Of a DNA stretch of 64,000 nucleotides, positions 47,601-60,000 are shown in pieces. Made by a program: the position numbers and the translations under genes. The DNA lies in NCBI RefSeq assembly GCF_014529535.1, contig NW_023503302.1:4078314-4142313 (forward strand). The letters run 5' to 3'. Numbering within the stretch: position 1 is the first letter of the stretch; each line of letters begins with the position of its first letter. Origin of the DNA: Bradysia coprophila (lineage: Eukaryota; Arthropoda; Insecta; Diptera; Sciaridae). A model generated the notes under the pieces. It made no database searches. It had not been told where the DNA came from and worked only from the letters and a program-made list of their open reading frames with translations.

Positions 47601-50120
47601 TCATCAAAAATAAGAAAGAAATTTCAACAAGTGTGAAAGTCGCTTCGCTCGAGTTGCAGGGGCAAATTTTCAGGAAATTTACTTGCTAGAAAGGTCTTAG
47701 AATATTGACAATTTCAATGAATGAACGTTTCAGCCAGACCAAATATATGACATCTTTTCAGCGCCTTACTCTGAAAAATTGTTTTTAAGAAAATAAACGG
47801 AATGAACAATTTTTAAATAATCAAGACAAAGAACTGCTTTGAGTAAGACCATTTTATGATATTTTTGTAACAATTACAAAATCTATTATGGATTCGAAGT
47901 AAAGGTGGAATGTCCTTCGATGTTCTGTGGCTGATCTAGCTGGATGATAATTTTGTTACTGGCGACAGATGTTATGGTCACACAGTCCTCGTTTTGCCTA
48001 CTATCCGCCGATAGTACGCAAAAAAAGGACTGTGTGACCATAACATCTGTCGCACAGTGTTCCAAAACGTTACTGCCACATTCATAAATCTATTTTTGAC
48101 ATCATTACGTCACTTTGTGACCTCTTTATGTACTGAATTACCCTACAGTAACAGTAGAATTTCGAAAAACCAAGAAAATTTTTTCTTGGTTTTTTGGGTT
48201 TTGGAGCCCATTTTCCCCTTGAGGGTTTTGTAAATTTTCCTTGTTAAATATAAAAATCCTAAGGACGTTGCAACTTGCATTGAGACACCTCAAGCATATT
48301 CCTTATGGTATTTTCTATGTTCCCCTGCCTCTCGCCTTCACTTACTGCTGCAGAAATGTTAGAGACAACGATTTTATTTCATGAGGCTTTTTTGACATTT
48401 TTTGGTTATTGATGAAAGTGTGGAATAAGAGATCTGTTTTACAGCGATTGGTGAGCAGGTTGGTTCGGGAACATAGACAATACCATAAGGTGTATGCTTG
48501 AGGTGTCTCAGTGCAAATTGCAACGTCCTTAGGATTTTTATATTTAACAAGGAAAATTTACAAACCCCTCACGGGGAAAATGGGCTCCAAAACCCAAAAA
48601 ACCGAGAAAATTTTTTCTTGGTTTTTCGAAAGTCTACTGTTACTGTAGGGTAATTCGGTACATAAAGGGGTCGCAAAGTGACGTACTGATGTCAAAAATA
48701 GATTTATGAATGAGTTAGTAACGTTTTAGAACACTGTGTGTCGCCAGTAACAAAAGAAAATCTATTGAAAATCAGTCAGTCAGGGGAACTGACCCACCGA
48801 AATGGTGAGGCCTAGTTCGGTATAAGCGAACATAATTTCCGTTTTTATCTTCATTTGTCGCTTTTACCTCTTAAAGTCGAAAAAGTTTTGAAGGCGAATT
48901 TCAATTAATAATTGAAAAAGAGATTAATTTTCTAACTGCAGGTTCCGAAAACGGGGTGGCTTGTCTGAAATATTTTTTTATGACACAGAGGCATCTAAAG
49001 TTTGCAAATTTTGCATATTACGATGCTAATTGGCATAAAGATATTTTAATTTCTTACACCAACTACTTTCATATCGAAATTATTCTGATATACATTTCGT
49101 AATCGCGAGGATACAATTTCATCGAATGCAATCTATCCATAGTAGGAAATATTTTCAGAGTCCTATTCTTGTCTTTTTTTTTAAATCGTAGGTGTAACGA
49201 TAAACTAAGATCAACGTTTAAGCGCATTTTTATTTTTGGATAATTTGGCGCCCAAATATGCTTTTTAAGCGCCCCTTGGTGGAATTTCCCACCTGCACAA
49301 AAATCCTTATTTTAGTCCCTGACTTAGCTCATCTTTGATGTCTTTGATCAGACAGAGAAATAATTTCTGGAGTTAGATTAAAGAATTTTCGGGGTCAGCA
49401 GCAAACAAATAGCGTACGAAGTCCTGGATTCCAATTACCAAATGCTTCAAAATTAAAAGAGTTGACAGAGATGTTAAAAGCGAGATACTTCAAGTGTAAT
49501 AGGACTGCTTTTTAAAATTATTCGTTAAAACGTTGAGGATTTTGTGGTGAAGCTCAAACAAACCTATAAAAAGTCCCATCGTTTTTAACTGTTAGTGCAT
49601 GATCGTCAATCGGAAATAAGTAGCCATGAGAAGACAGTAAATATGCTAAATGTAAAGCATCCGTCACATCTTCAACTTCTAAATTTTTCAATATCCACGA
49701 TATCAAATCGGATCCAGTAAACACGGACGGCCAATTTCTAAATTCAAACAAAAAAATGGAAACAAATTTCGATCGGTTATTTCACTCATATAACATTTAA
49801 CTGTAATAATGTAATAACCTCATGAAAGCCTTTACTGTACGTACGGATACACCGCCATTTTCTCCTTGCATTTTTTCAATTATTGCTTCCATCTAAAACG
49901 AATATAATAAAAATCAATAAACTCGTTCAACGATCCCCGTAGGCTTGCAAATTCGGGTCAATTTTCAATTAATTTTTTAATTTCGAATTACCTTCTTGTA
50001 AACTAAAATGTTAGGTGCAACCTCACTTATTGAAGCTGTCGGTGCTGTCAGTACGTTCGACTTTTTCGTTAATGAAGACGACGCTTTGTCTGAATTTGAT
50101 TCTGAAGTCATAGTTACCAT
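44611..50120 (-). CDS. RGS7: R7-family regulator of G-protein signalling (DEP-GGL-RGS), eight exons
   Basis: R7 RGS proteins bind Gbeta5 through a GGL domain and speed GTP hydrolysis by Gi/o-type alpha subunits, mainly in neurons. Coding exons: 50120-49992, 49892-49819, 49737-49564, 46391-46208, 46117-45831, 45759-45646, 45575-45447 and 44938-44611. They join in frame into 472 residues, normal for the family. The N-terminus is short and Ser-rich; then a DEP domain ([32 protein letters not shown]), the helical linker ([29 protein letters not shown]), the conserved [13 protein letters not shown], the GGL segment ([15 protein letters not shown] to DNTELWD), and the RGS domain ([28 protein letters not shown] to [20 protein letters not shown]). 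A 5' untranslated exon border is at 50137. The third intron (49563-46392) hosts nested transposons. Confidence 0.95.
47951..48754. mobile_element. ~800-bp long-TIR element nested in the previous one
   Basis: Both ends carry TTTTGTTACTGGCG in inverted orientation. The arms (about 48050-48305 against 48480-48740) stay highly similar, sharing for example TTGCAACGTCCTTAGGAT-type and ATAGATTTATGAAT-type stretches. The centre is short and non-coding. The left arm is interrupted by a further palindromic insert at 47963-48052; the right arm shows the uninterrupted sequence. Confidence 0.88.
47963..48052. mobile_element. 90-bp palindromic element inserted in a TIR arm
   Basis: Arms of about 27 bp, CGACAGATGTTATGGTCACA and its inverse, enclose 36 bp. 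The opposite TIR arm of the host element reads straight from GGCGACA into CACAGTGTTC, so it preserves the empty site. Confidence 0.85.
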
Positions 50121-50137
50121 TTTGTTGTACTATAGAC

Positions 50138-51624
50138 CTGTAAATTAAAATGTTTTAATTTATTTTTTAGTTCCTTATTTTACTGCAGCTGTGACCGCTG
50201 CTAATTTTTTCCTATTTCGATTTTCATGGTTGATAGAACATACTTGACTGCAAAAATATTCCTATACATGCTAGCGAGCGGTTGCATTTTCACTGTCGCA
50301 AACAGTAACGTAATAGTTATTTTCCTAACGTATGCCAAAAAGCCCTTTAGCATAAGTTAGGAAAAACGTTTTTCTTAAACACTAGTTAGGGAAAGTGTAT
50401 TTTACCGCACGCTTGCTTTGCTTGTATACTATTGTGATAGCAGATTATGCACATCTACACCTACTAGGCATATAACTGACAAATCGTCAAAAATACTTAT
50501 AGATTGAGGAATTTGTTAATGTATTGTCCGTTGACAAGTAGATCGCCACCGGTTTCTGGTGGGTTTTTATTTTTTCACGTTATTGATAATTTCAAGATAT
50601 TCTAATTGAGAGTTTACGCCGATCGCTTGGGGGAAAAAGGACTTCACATGGCACAAATTAAAGACTTTGGACATATGTTTGACATTGCAACGTACATAGA
50701 TCAACTTAATTGCAAAGGCCACCGAAACATCGTGCTTCCATCTACATAAAAAACACATACCGAACGAGCCAATCTTAATCTATTGTCGATAACAGATAAA
50801 CAATTTTTGCACTAGAGTGCGAGATTATCGTTCTATACGGATAAAAATCTTTCACTTCATTCACTCTACTACATTTTACTAAATGAAACCACATTAATCG
50901 GGGGTCATCGCTTATTATTAACTATTGATTGAACATATGAATAGCCGTTTCTGACAGGGTCAGACTAGCTACTAAAAGGCCCACCAGGCAATCGAATCAA
51001 ACAAACAAACAAAATCGAAAGGCACAACAATATGAAACTTTCATACAGAAATTAAAAAATCCCAGTAACAGTAAGGCTAGTACGGGCCTGGTTTCTTAAA
51101 GATTAACTATTATGCAAACAGAAGACCTGTAAATTTTGTGAAGTCTCTTATTACTGCCAAATTAGAACATTATATCCTACAGATCGTTCAACTACGATTC
51201 GAATGAGCAATCACACCTGCAATGTTGAAATTTGAAGGCTAATTCTAAACAGTAAAAGTAAAAAAAGTTGCACTTTGGTGTGTCCCTTTTCTCAATATTG
51301 TATCCTTTCACATAGAGCAACCATTTCACTAGTCTGATACTTCCGTTGGGTTTTTCTTCAAACGATAAATTAATGAAATTTCGTCGTACATTCAAACAAA
51401 TAATGTGTAAAATTATAATGAATAGCAGAACGACTGCATTTCACTTGAAAGCTTGAAAACACACAAAAAAGACGAAAATTTAAATAAACTTGGACCAGAA
51501 ATAATTAGCTTTATAATCGCTGTTAGTCACTATAGCGTCGCGATAAATGGCACAAGAAGCGTTCCTAATGATATTATGGGATGAAATCACAATTTGTATA
51601 ACTTGTGCAAAGTTAGTGGAATAA
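50138..51624. other. Divergent spacer between RGS and secreted-protein genes
   Basis: Probably holds the RGS promoter and first exon. No further feature recognised. Confidence 0.5.
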
Positions 51625-51661
51625 CTATAAAAACGAGTTGCAAACTTTTTTACTCGTCAGT
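51625..51661 (+). promoter_or_regulatory. TATA box and initiator of the secreted-protein gene
   Basis: CTATAAAAA at 51625-51633 is followed about 32 bp later by the arthropod initiator-like TCAGT at 51657-51661. The predicted start is about 34 bp before the ATG at 51693. Spacing fits a focused TATA/Inr promoter. Confidence 0.65.
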
Positions 51662-51692
51662 TTGAGTATTCCACATTAAAGGGCAAGGAAAA

Positions 51693-52432
51693 ATGAAATT
51701 TTCAACAATTATTCCATTTTTCAGTTGCATTACGATCGCCACATGTTACCGTAAAAATTTTTCCCATTTATTGCTTCGCTAAACAAATTTCTGAATATTT
51801 TTACGATGACTTGGCAGAGTGTAAATGGACTGCATGTGAAGGCAGATTGATGAATGGTGATGAAATCTGTGGCCATTACGGATATGCTGTATACACAGGG
51901 AAACGGCGAAGAGGCGATTGTAATTGGGATGCGGAGGAGAAATTATGTTGCTCAAAACCTCCGCCAGTTGGTAGTTTGCATACCGCAAATTGGAAATAAT
52001 TCTCTTTTCGTTTCAATATTTCCGATGATGTTACAGCCTGTAAGTGGTCATCATGCGAAGGAATATTTAAGAGTGGCAATGATGTCTGTGGAAGAAACAT
52101 AATTGGTCATTACACCGGTAGAAAGATTAAAAGCGATTGCAAGTGGGATTCAGCGAGAATGGAATGTTGCGACAAAGCCCCAATGAGTAATATTGGAATC
52201 ATTGAAACAAAAATTTGTTAACGAAAATGTTTCAGGTTTGGGATGTAAATGGGTTCCAACTTGTTTGTTAGAAAGCTACGAATCTCGAGAAGCTAAGTGT
52301 GCCAATGAATTTGGAGCCGAATATATGCCCACAAGAACTTTGCGTTGTGCTAATTTATTTGGCGTTGCGTATGAATGTTGTCCAAGCAATATAGAACAAG
52401 AAGAAAATTTAGTATTCGATGAGACACATTGA
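51693..52432 (+). CDS. Secreted protein of three cysteine-rich modules, four exons
   Basis: Exons 51693-51750, 51818-51970, 52037-52186 and 52236-52432 join in frame into 185 residues; introns are 67, 66 and 49 bp, all phase 1. Exon 1 encodes a signal peptide (MKFSTIIPFFSCITIATC). Each later exon encodes one module. Modules 1 and 2 share six Cys in the order CKWxxC, xxxG(D/N)(E/D)(I/V)CG, (D/S)DC(N/K)W, then CC; module 3 is diverged (CKWVPTC, CANEFG, CANLFG, ECC) and ends in an acidic tail. All-phase-1 exons, one per module, are classic for module duplication. Disulfide-rich secreted proteins of this sort may be haemolymph, salivary or defence factors, but the function is not known and I do not recognise a named family. 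Confidence 0.8.
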
Positions 52433-53400
52433 GGCATTGAGGTATACGACGCCAAATTTGGATTAAACCATACACGTCGCACAAAACTAAATTTTCTTTT
52501 CTTTTCTCAACCATTTCTTAGAGTTAGAAAAGTCGGTAACGAAAAAGGTTGCACTCAATGTTTAGATACAAACTACGTGTACCAAAGGTGAGTGAATTTC
52601 TAAAAATGTGCAGGACCGTTGTCCTCTAATACTCCACGGTGAGGTGAAGTAATTATCAATCGATCAATTGAAAAAAATTCTTAAGTTGCACAATACCCAT
52701 GCAATATAGTATGCAATACTCACTTCAACATTTTCATTGGAATTGGACATGGGTATAAGTCTTTATTTTATTGTGGTACGTGAAGGAAGTTGATAAAGTC
52801 CCAATCTATTTAACTTGTCGAAAACATTGTACTACTAATACAACATACTCAATCGAACCGTTACGACGAATAGTTCTACAACGACTATTTGAACATCAAA
52901 TCGTTTAGCTGTTCAATATCAAGAGAGTGCATGCTACGTTAAAACATCCATTAACACTTATTGAGTGTATTGTGGTAAGAAGTTTTTAAGTCAATACTGG
53001 GCCTGAAGGTGTTATTGTAACACGTTAAATTGAAAAAAGAAAAAAAGGTTTTCGATAAAAACTACAATTTAACAACCACAGATTTGGAGCAGAAAAATTA
53101 TTGTGGTCTTGCAGTGATGATGGTACCGTTTTGAATCAAAGCCATGATTGTAATGAAATTTGCCTACTTCTGAGCAAGATTTTTTTTATTTTACCATTTT
53201 GTGTCCTCTTTCTTCTAGTCCAAAAAACTCCAAATGGTACTGCTCTACGCGAAATATTAACGGAGTTATTCACTCGTTTAACCAACAAGATGAATTAGAA
53301 CGACGCACCGAATTCTATTACAAGCCTAACATTCCATAATCCAATGATTAAAGTTTTAAAAAAAACGAAAAATCGATGCCCAAATTTGGTATAACTTCTA
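52433..53400. other. Downstream of the secreted-protein gene; no firm gene
   Basis: A frame at 53101-53298 has three Cys near its start (SCSDDG, DCNEIC) and then a hydrophobic run, perhaps a decayed relative of the modules upstream; the evidence is too thin for a gene call. Confidence 0.35.
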
Positions 53401-53894
53401 ATCGCCCAAAACCACTTACAGTGTAGGTGTGACGCAAGTCCTGTTATCCACTTACAAAAGAACTGATATCGGTGTTTGTGACGCTTACAGATTCGACACG
53501 CAAAAAGATATGCGTCACAAATGGCAGCTGATGAGGGAAGCACGCGAAAATTTAATCAACAAAAAATTTACCCGAAAAATTTTAGAAAGAAAATTATAAC
53601 AAAAAAAAAATTGCGTCATAAGTGGCAGATGTTGAGGAAGGAAGATTTTTAAAATTGTGAAATATTTAAAGAATGGAATTCAAACGGAAGAAATCCGAAT
53701 CATCTGCCACTTTTTGACGCAAATTTTTTTGCTATAATTTTCTTTCTACAATTTTTCTTTCAAAATTTTTGTTGATTAAACTTTCGCGTGCTTTCCTTAT
53801 CAGCTGCCATTTGTGACACATATCATTTTGCGGGTCGAATCTGAAAGCGTCAAATACTTGGGTCACACCTCCACTGTAAGTGGTTTTGGGCGAT
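53401..53894. mobile_element. 494-bp long-TIR MITE
   Basis: The ends ATCGCCCAAAACCACTTACA and its inverse are at both borders. The arms run for more than 200 bp with substitutions (shared: AAAATTATA, TTGCGTCA, GCAGCTGAT). Only a short unpaired centre remains. A target duplication is not clear. Confidence 0.9.
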
Positions 53895-54695
53895 TTTAAA
53901 TCATTTCAAATGTGTCTGGCAACACTGAATTGTGGAATTGTCTCTTTCTCTCTCGATGCCGCATTTAAAATATGTCTGACATTTATGGATGAGCCCTCAG
54001 AACTAAAAGCGACATGCGATCTCAGGAAGGAGGAAGAATTACACATCTAGTGCCTAAAGAAACATTTACCACTTTGCATAAATAACAACTACAAAATTGG
54101 TCCTATCTGGCTGGATCTGTATACGAATCTCGTTTTATCAATCGGTTAATAAACATTTGATTTGTGAACCTGAAATAATAGCCAATAATGATGATAAGAC
54201 TTATGTAGTTTTAGATTCTGTATCAGATGCTGTGCAGTTTGGAGTGCTCACTCCATAAGATTTATCTTGAATTAATTGAAATGTTAAAAGCTGTGTTGGT
54301 TATTAATATAGTGAACATCATTATGGGGAGTTTAACCTTTAAGAAACGTCAAAAGTATCGCAGCCAAATCTATTACTTCAATATGTTTATCATGAATTTT
54401 GCTATATATATGCCACTAGCCAGAGCACATCGCTTATTCCAGTCTTTATCGATAACAGATGATTTGCCGTTAAACGATGGGCTATGCTTTCTTATCAAAT
54501 CAGAAAAATTGGCAGGTGAACCAGTGAGAAGGCGGAATTATCGAGTGACTTACAACTTTCAAGATAGTCGTATGTAGACTGCCAAGGATTTCTTGTCTAC
54601 ATATACCGAATGACTCAGTTGAATAACTTGGCGTAGATTAATTGTCTTCACTTTTATACCTTCGCAGTATGATTGAATAAGTTTACGACAACGTA
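53895..54695. other. No recognised gene
   Basis: Between two copies of the same element. It holds a 116-codon frame at 54227-54577 without recognisable domain or leader. Confidence 0.4.
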
Positions 54696-54924
54696 ATCGC
54701 CCAAAACCACTTACAGTGGAGATGTGACGCCAGTCCTGTTATCCACCTACAAAAGAACTGATATCGGTGTATGTGACGCTTACAGCAGATTCGACACACA
54801 AAAAGATATGCGTCACAAATTACAGCTGATGAGGAGAGCACGCGAAAGTTTAATCAACAAAAATTTTACCCAAAAAAATTTAGAAAGAAAATTATAACAA
54901 AAAAAATTGCGTCAAAAAGTGGCT
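54696..54924. mobile_element. Single-arm copy of the 53401 element
   Basis: This matches the left arm of the 53401-53894 element in the same orientation, from ATCGCCCAAAACCACTTACA to GCGTCAAAAAGTGGC, then stops where the unpaired centre of the full element would begin. The second arm is missing. Confidence 0.88.
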
Positions 54925-55276
54925 CAAGAGCTTAAAACGCTCACAGTTCCGAAATTATAAGCTTTTATGAAAATTCCTTCACATTAATTTCGAATTACGT
55001 CCTTGACATACCCTGAAAATTTTAGCCAAATCCAAAAGTTTCGTTGTAACAGAAGGACAAAGTAACAAAGGTTGGTAAAATTCATATATTTCAAAATGTA
55101 TGGAAATCTTCTTCATACAAATTTTCAAGTTTTCAAATTTAATATCTCGGCCAAATCTTAACCTTATGAGGCGTGTGATAGCTCGTTGAACTCGTATAAA
55201 ATTACGTATAAAATAAGTGGGCGGTAGTAAGAGCGAAGGTAGAAAAGTCAAAACAATTGTGTAATATGTTCCTCAG
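54925..55276. other. No feature seen
   Basis: Non-coding stretch between the single-arm element and the tandem duplication. Confidence 0.4.
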
Positions 55277-55427
55277 TCAAATTTTTCAATGTGAACGGAC
55301 TTGCGTCACGACCCTTTGACTAACGTAGGGCCATGATTACTCAGTTCTACGGGAAAAAAATGTTGTCAAATTTATCATTGTGTACGGTCTTGCGTCACGG
55401 CCCTTCACTAACGTAGGGCCATGATTT
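55277..55427. repeat. Tandem duplication of about 62 bp
   Basis: Two copies (55277-55339 and 55366-55427) share CTTGCGTCACG and ACTAACGTAGGGCCATGATT. In the second, GGCCC and GGGCC flank the CTAACGTA core, giving a small hairpin. Confidence 0.75.
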
Positions 55428-56435
55428 AGAACTTTAATAGACTCATTTCGAACCGTTTATTTATAGCAACAAATTGCTTGTTATTTAAACGATATAACTG
55501 CCATGGGTACGGGACAATGAAAACTATTACACCTTTGGTCGCAGCAGTTCATAGTTCACAGCCGCTATTGTCCTAATAATAAATCAACATTTGAAATAAA
55601 TGTGTTGGTAGATAACTGTATATTAACCATCATCAGCAACAGAAATGAGAAAGAGAGAGACAAAATTTCATAAAACGCAGTCAAGATGAAAGTTTTCAAA
55701 ACTTTCTATTATAACACGCAATTCGTTTTTCATGCCTAATTTATTTCCTTTTTTACGTTTTTTTTTCTGTCTATCTCTCCATATGTAATAGTAGACTACA
55801 GACACGTATCATGACCATATTTTGTCGAAATAAAACTACTAAATTATGGAAGGGGTTTTCTTTCTGTGGATTGCCTAGATGCACAGTTGATGTGAGTTTT
55901 GCAAAATATAGTGGAAACAGACACATATTCTTCGACCAGTCGCAGTCGTTCTCTATATCATAAACTTTTAATAGTGGTTCCTTGTCTGAGTCCTTGAAGA
56001 AATGAAATTTTCCTCGAAATTTTACCCTGTTTCAAGGTTTACTCTATTTGACACATCATCAATGTTCTACTACTATGCTAGTTGCGTTGATCAATGAAAT
56101 CGGATTGGGTACTAACAAAACTCCATACAAATTTTCCCTTATTTTTTGACCATTTGAATTTTTACACATGCTATCTTCAAATTCTCAAATTTTTTACATT
56201 TCTGTATCAGTACAGATATGTGAGCTTCATTTAGTAAATGTTGACCTCAGAATTTCCAATGACTGGACATTTTTCGAAAGTATTAAGTTACTCATCAACA
56301 AAATTTAGCAAAATGGATCATAATTCTTTTGGGTGCTTTTTCCCCAATTGTTTTTTTGTCGCTGAAACCACCTAGAATTTTGCGCCTGGTGGTCTTCCTT
56401 CTACCGAACTCTGTTTCCTAGAGAGTGAATGTGCC

Positions 56436-56532
56436 TCACTAGGGAATGTGTCTTTCGCTCACTAGGGAATGTGTCTTTCGCTCACTAGGGAATGTGTCTT
56501 TCCCTCACTAGGGAATGTGTCTTTCCCTCACT
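56436..56532. repeat. Tandem repeat, 23-bp unit, about four copies
   Basis: The unit TCACTAGGGAATGTGTCTTT plus CGC or CCC repeats almost exactly, with the last copy truncated. Confidence 0.92.
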
Positions 56533-56832
56533 CGTAAAGAACAAGGCCATACTATACACGTGAAATAAGTTGAGCCATCGGATTCTTTTACTCATCGGGA
56601 TACGTGATGTGAAATTCCTTCACTGGTATAGTAATGTACTATTACCTATCTAGGGATACAGAGGGATTCTTTTGAAAAACAGCCTACCGAAATCGGACGC
56701 ATTTTCTATTGGAAATTTTTATATGTACCTAGAAAGGACTTCGACCCTAGAAGCCAAAACCACTTTCAAAAAAATTCTTCGAAGCTTGTGTGGCTGGTAA
56801 AAGGTGAGCAAAAACCGAAAAATTGCAATTTT

Positions 56833-57060
56833 CTTACAAAAATTTCTTCAGTTACACGAGCCGAACAGGGTCGTGTGGGGTGTCATTAGAAAGGTTATCA
56901 CATGTTCTATTGAGCCGAATAGGGACTTGATGGATTTAAAATTCATCCACACTGAAATATGTGCAGTTGAAGTTTTCAACCGAAGACTTACACTGTTCTT
57001 ACAGAAATTTCTCGAGGTACACAAAACGTACATGGTCGTGTGGGGTATCATTTGAAAGGT
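56833..57060. repeat. Direct repeat pair about 165 bp apart
   Basis: 56833-56895 and 56998-57060 both contain ACA(A/G)AAATTTCT, TCGTGTGGGGT(G/A)TCATT and GAAAGGT. They look like an old duplication; no coding reading spans both convincingly. Confidence 0.65.
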
Positions 57061-60000
57061 AATTGTATGTGCTTTTGGGCCAAATAGGCTTTTATGTGGT
57101 TTGGATGTGGTTTCAAAAGAATCCCTCTAATACATTTCCCACAGACTATGATTACCGTTCGTACCACGATTACTGTTAGAAACCATCATACGATGCTCTC
57201 TGTTTTAGTATCTGCTTCAAACGGATAGCGAAAATCATTGGACACTAATCACAACAAAAATTGGAACACAAATATATGTTGAATTTATGAACATGAAAAT
57301 TGGTTGATTCTCTCGTATAACTCGCCAAAAGCAGTGTAATAAGATTAGCTTGGAGGTAACATAATTTCTCACAATGAATGATAACATGAATTCTGATATT
57401 GATTGAACCAAAAATATACAATGAGTCGTTTCCGGACGGTATATAAGGTTCGATTAACTCTGATATGGAGCTACCCGCCCAGCAAAAAAAAAAAACGCTG
57501 TATAGCGTACTTACTAGCTTATCATTTTTTTTTTCTTTTTTTTCAGAAAAATTCCCAAACGTATACTAAGCTGTGTAGAAAAACTTATTAAAAGCATTGC
57601 TTTTGGTACACATCATCGTTAAGCCATAATATTGGAAACACATTTTAGCTGTACATATATTCACATGGCGATCGTTGACGTAGAATAATGCTGATGAGAT
57701 AAACGGCAATAATTAATAGTGGTCGTTAAGCTGTGTATGTGTTAAATTGGTATTACCCTCATTTAAGCTGTTTCACGGGAAAAGTGTGTTATGCGTGTGG
57801 TTATGGGAAAAGAGGCCTCTGCTCGAATGATCCATTTGTTGGGATGTAAATAAGTACTTATAGTCCAAAATTACGAAATTTTGGGAGGGAACAACAGAGA
57901 GAGTGGAGCCAATCAAACTCAAATATTTTGAATGAACTATTACGACCACTAGCGTAATTAGCACAAAAAATAATCATGAAATTCCTGAATTCAACCATTA
58001 GTTAGCTTTCAGCTCGATATCATAGTCTAAGTCTATATGGAAGAAACGAATCATAAAACTCAACCTGACCTGACGTTCGCTGTCATTAACAGGTTTGTGG
58101 CTTTATGCAAATTACGTACATGTTTGGATGATGAAGGTATCAAGGATTTCGTATGTTCCATAGAAAAAAACATTTTTTTATATGGAAAAATCGTACTTAA
58201 TTTGTGTACAACTCCTTAAGATACCTCCAAGTTGATAACTAAAGCCGTGACAACAAAAGATCTCTGTGGTGCCATAAATTATATGACAATGAGTGCGCTT
58301 AATTTTGCTGCCGCCGTGGTTCTCTTAACCTGTCCTTTCAGGACATTGTCTACTCAACAACTAGACGGATAGCTGACGTAAATATTAGAGTTTCATAACT
58401 GTTATGTCATATATAACGTATATAACATAATGTTATGTAACCCTTGGAGATGTACACTAGGGCAACGCTACCTCCTCGCAGCGCTCAGAAGCAAAAGATA
58501 AACTTTATAGCGAACCGTGGCCTTATGAGCCATTTGTAAGGTTGTTTCAGTTTCTATTTACAAATTAAAGACGATAGCAACCCATAATTAAAAGTGATGC
58601 TACGGTGTGAATGTGAACATAAAGTACATAAGAATTCATTGATTCTCGTCCACTATATGAATGGCTTGCATACATAAATTTTGAATTTTGTAGAATAAAA
58701 TGAACAAACGAAAAAAACCCTCAAACTTTTTTAATATCAAATTAAAATTTATTTCTACAACAAGGACACTGGTTCTATTATAAAGCATAAACAGTTACCA
58801 TGTCAAACATACAGACTACAATAATTGTGACTTTTTAATTAGCTTTGAATCGAAAGCTATATATAACAAGGAAAAAGAAAACTTCTGCGATGAATTTAGT
58901 TCAATAATAAATAAGAAAAGAGCGGTCAAATTACGAACATGAAATCTATTTTTGTTTTACAAATTACAATTTTAAAGTTAAAATGTTTTTATAAATGCGA
59001 TAGCGAGTTTCCCTCACCACAGTTCCATTATAGTTAGACAGAAAATATTATCAAAAACTAAAAATCAATTAGGGCGGTTCAGTTTGAAGTATTGGCGAAA
59101 GTACAAACAGTAAGCTGAAGATCATTGAGCCACCAAGCTCAGCTTAGTGAAATTGAGACATAAATTTGTTTCTTGCAGCCCTGATTGCAGCCCTTTCCTT
59201 CAGCTCGGGCTGCAAACCTCATACCTCACAAAATAAAAAGATGTAAACAAGGACATAATCTAATGTTACTTGAATTGCCGACCAAATGGCCATTTTCGAA
59301 ATGGAAAATGGTTTCGGTATCGATTTCTGAACCGAAAGAGTTTCAATAGTACAATAATTCGACCACATGGAAATGAAAATGAATATAATTTCATCCCATT
59401 CATTCGGATTTGATTTGATGAATGCAATTATCGGCTGTAAGCAGATGGCATATTATTGGAAATTCGTTTGGATAAAATATTATTTCCACCGAACACATTA
59501 TCGGTTATCTTAGTGAGTTGAGCAAAACTTGGTACAAAGTTGGAATGAATTTTCCTGAAAAATAATTTGTCAATTTCCGATCAGTCCGTATGTTCATTAC
59601 GTAGGAGAGAAGCCTCGATGGAAAATGATGTCATCGAAAGAACATCATATTTGAGAGAGACTGTTCTCAATCCCATACATTCACAAAGTGTCACAAACTC
59701 TTCCAAATATTGGATTGTCATTTTACCTTGATACAAACGTCCACATACTCTCCGAATAGGGACTCTATTTAATCAACAAGAAACGTTTTGTGTCAATATC
59801 TATTTCCTCAATGCACTTCCAGATTTAAGCTTGAAAATGTGACACAAACAACGAAGTCTAATTTACTACCTGTCGTCAATAGTGTGAAGATTCATTTGTT
59901 TGGAAAGATGCACCGGTGAAGGGTGACACGTTTTTCCACACAGCTTCACCTTCAGAACATTGAGAATATGCCAACATTACTTTTCCGAAATTGCATCTAA

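Larger units (their letters stand above)
47011..49320. mobile_element. 2310-bp TIR element with 10-bp target duplication, containing two further elements
   Basis: The ends AGGGACTAAA and TTTAGTCCCT are inverted, with similarity continuing imperfectly to GCAGGTGGGAA and TTCCCACCTGC about 30-40 bp inside. GACTTAGCTC stands directly on both sides (47001-47010 and 49321-49330), an exact 10-bp duplication. No transposase frame remains. Duplications of 9-11 bp point to a Mutator-like family, which is inference. The element carries the nested insertion at 47951-48754. Confidence 0.9.
46392..49563. other. Large RGS intron hosting nested elements
   Basis: All other introns of the gene are under about 600 bp, so the 3.2-kb size is mostly explained by the insertion at 47011-49320. 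Flanking intron sequence (46392-47000 and 49331-49563) has no feature. Confidence 0.85.

Noticed and set aside
53101..53298. Fourth cysteine module gene
   Set aside because: Only a few Cys match and the frame runs into a hydrophobic segment; no splice model joins it to the three-module gene.
54227..54577. 116-codon plus-strand frame
   Set aside because: No leader, domain or composition bias supports it; length is within chance in AT-rich DNA.
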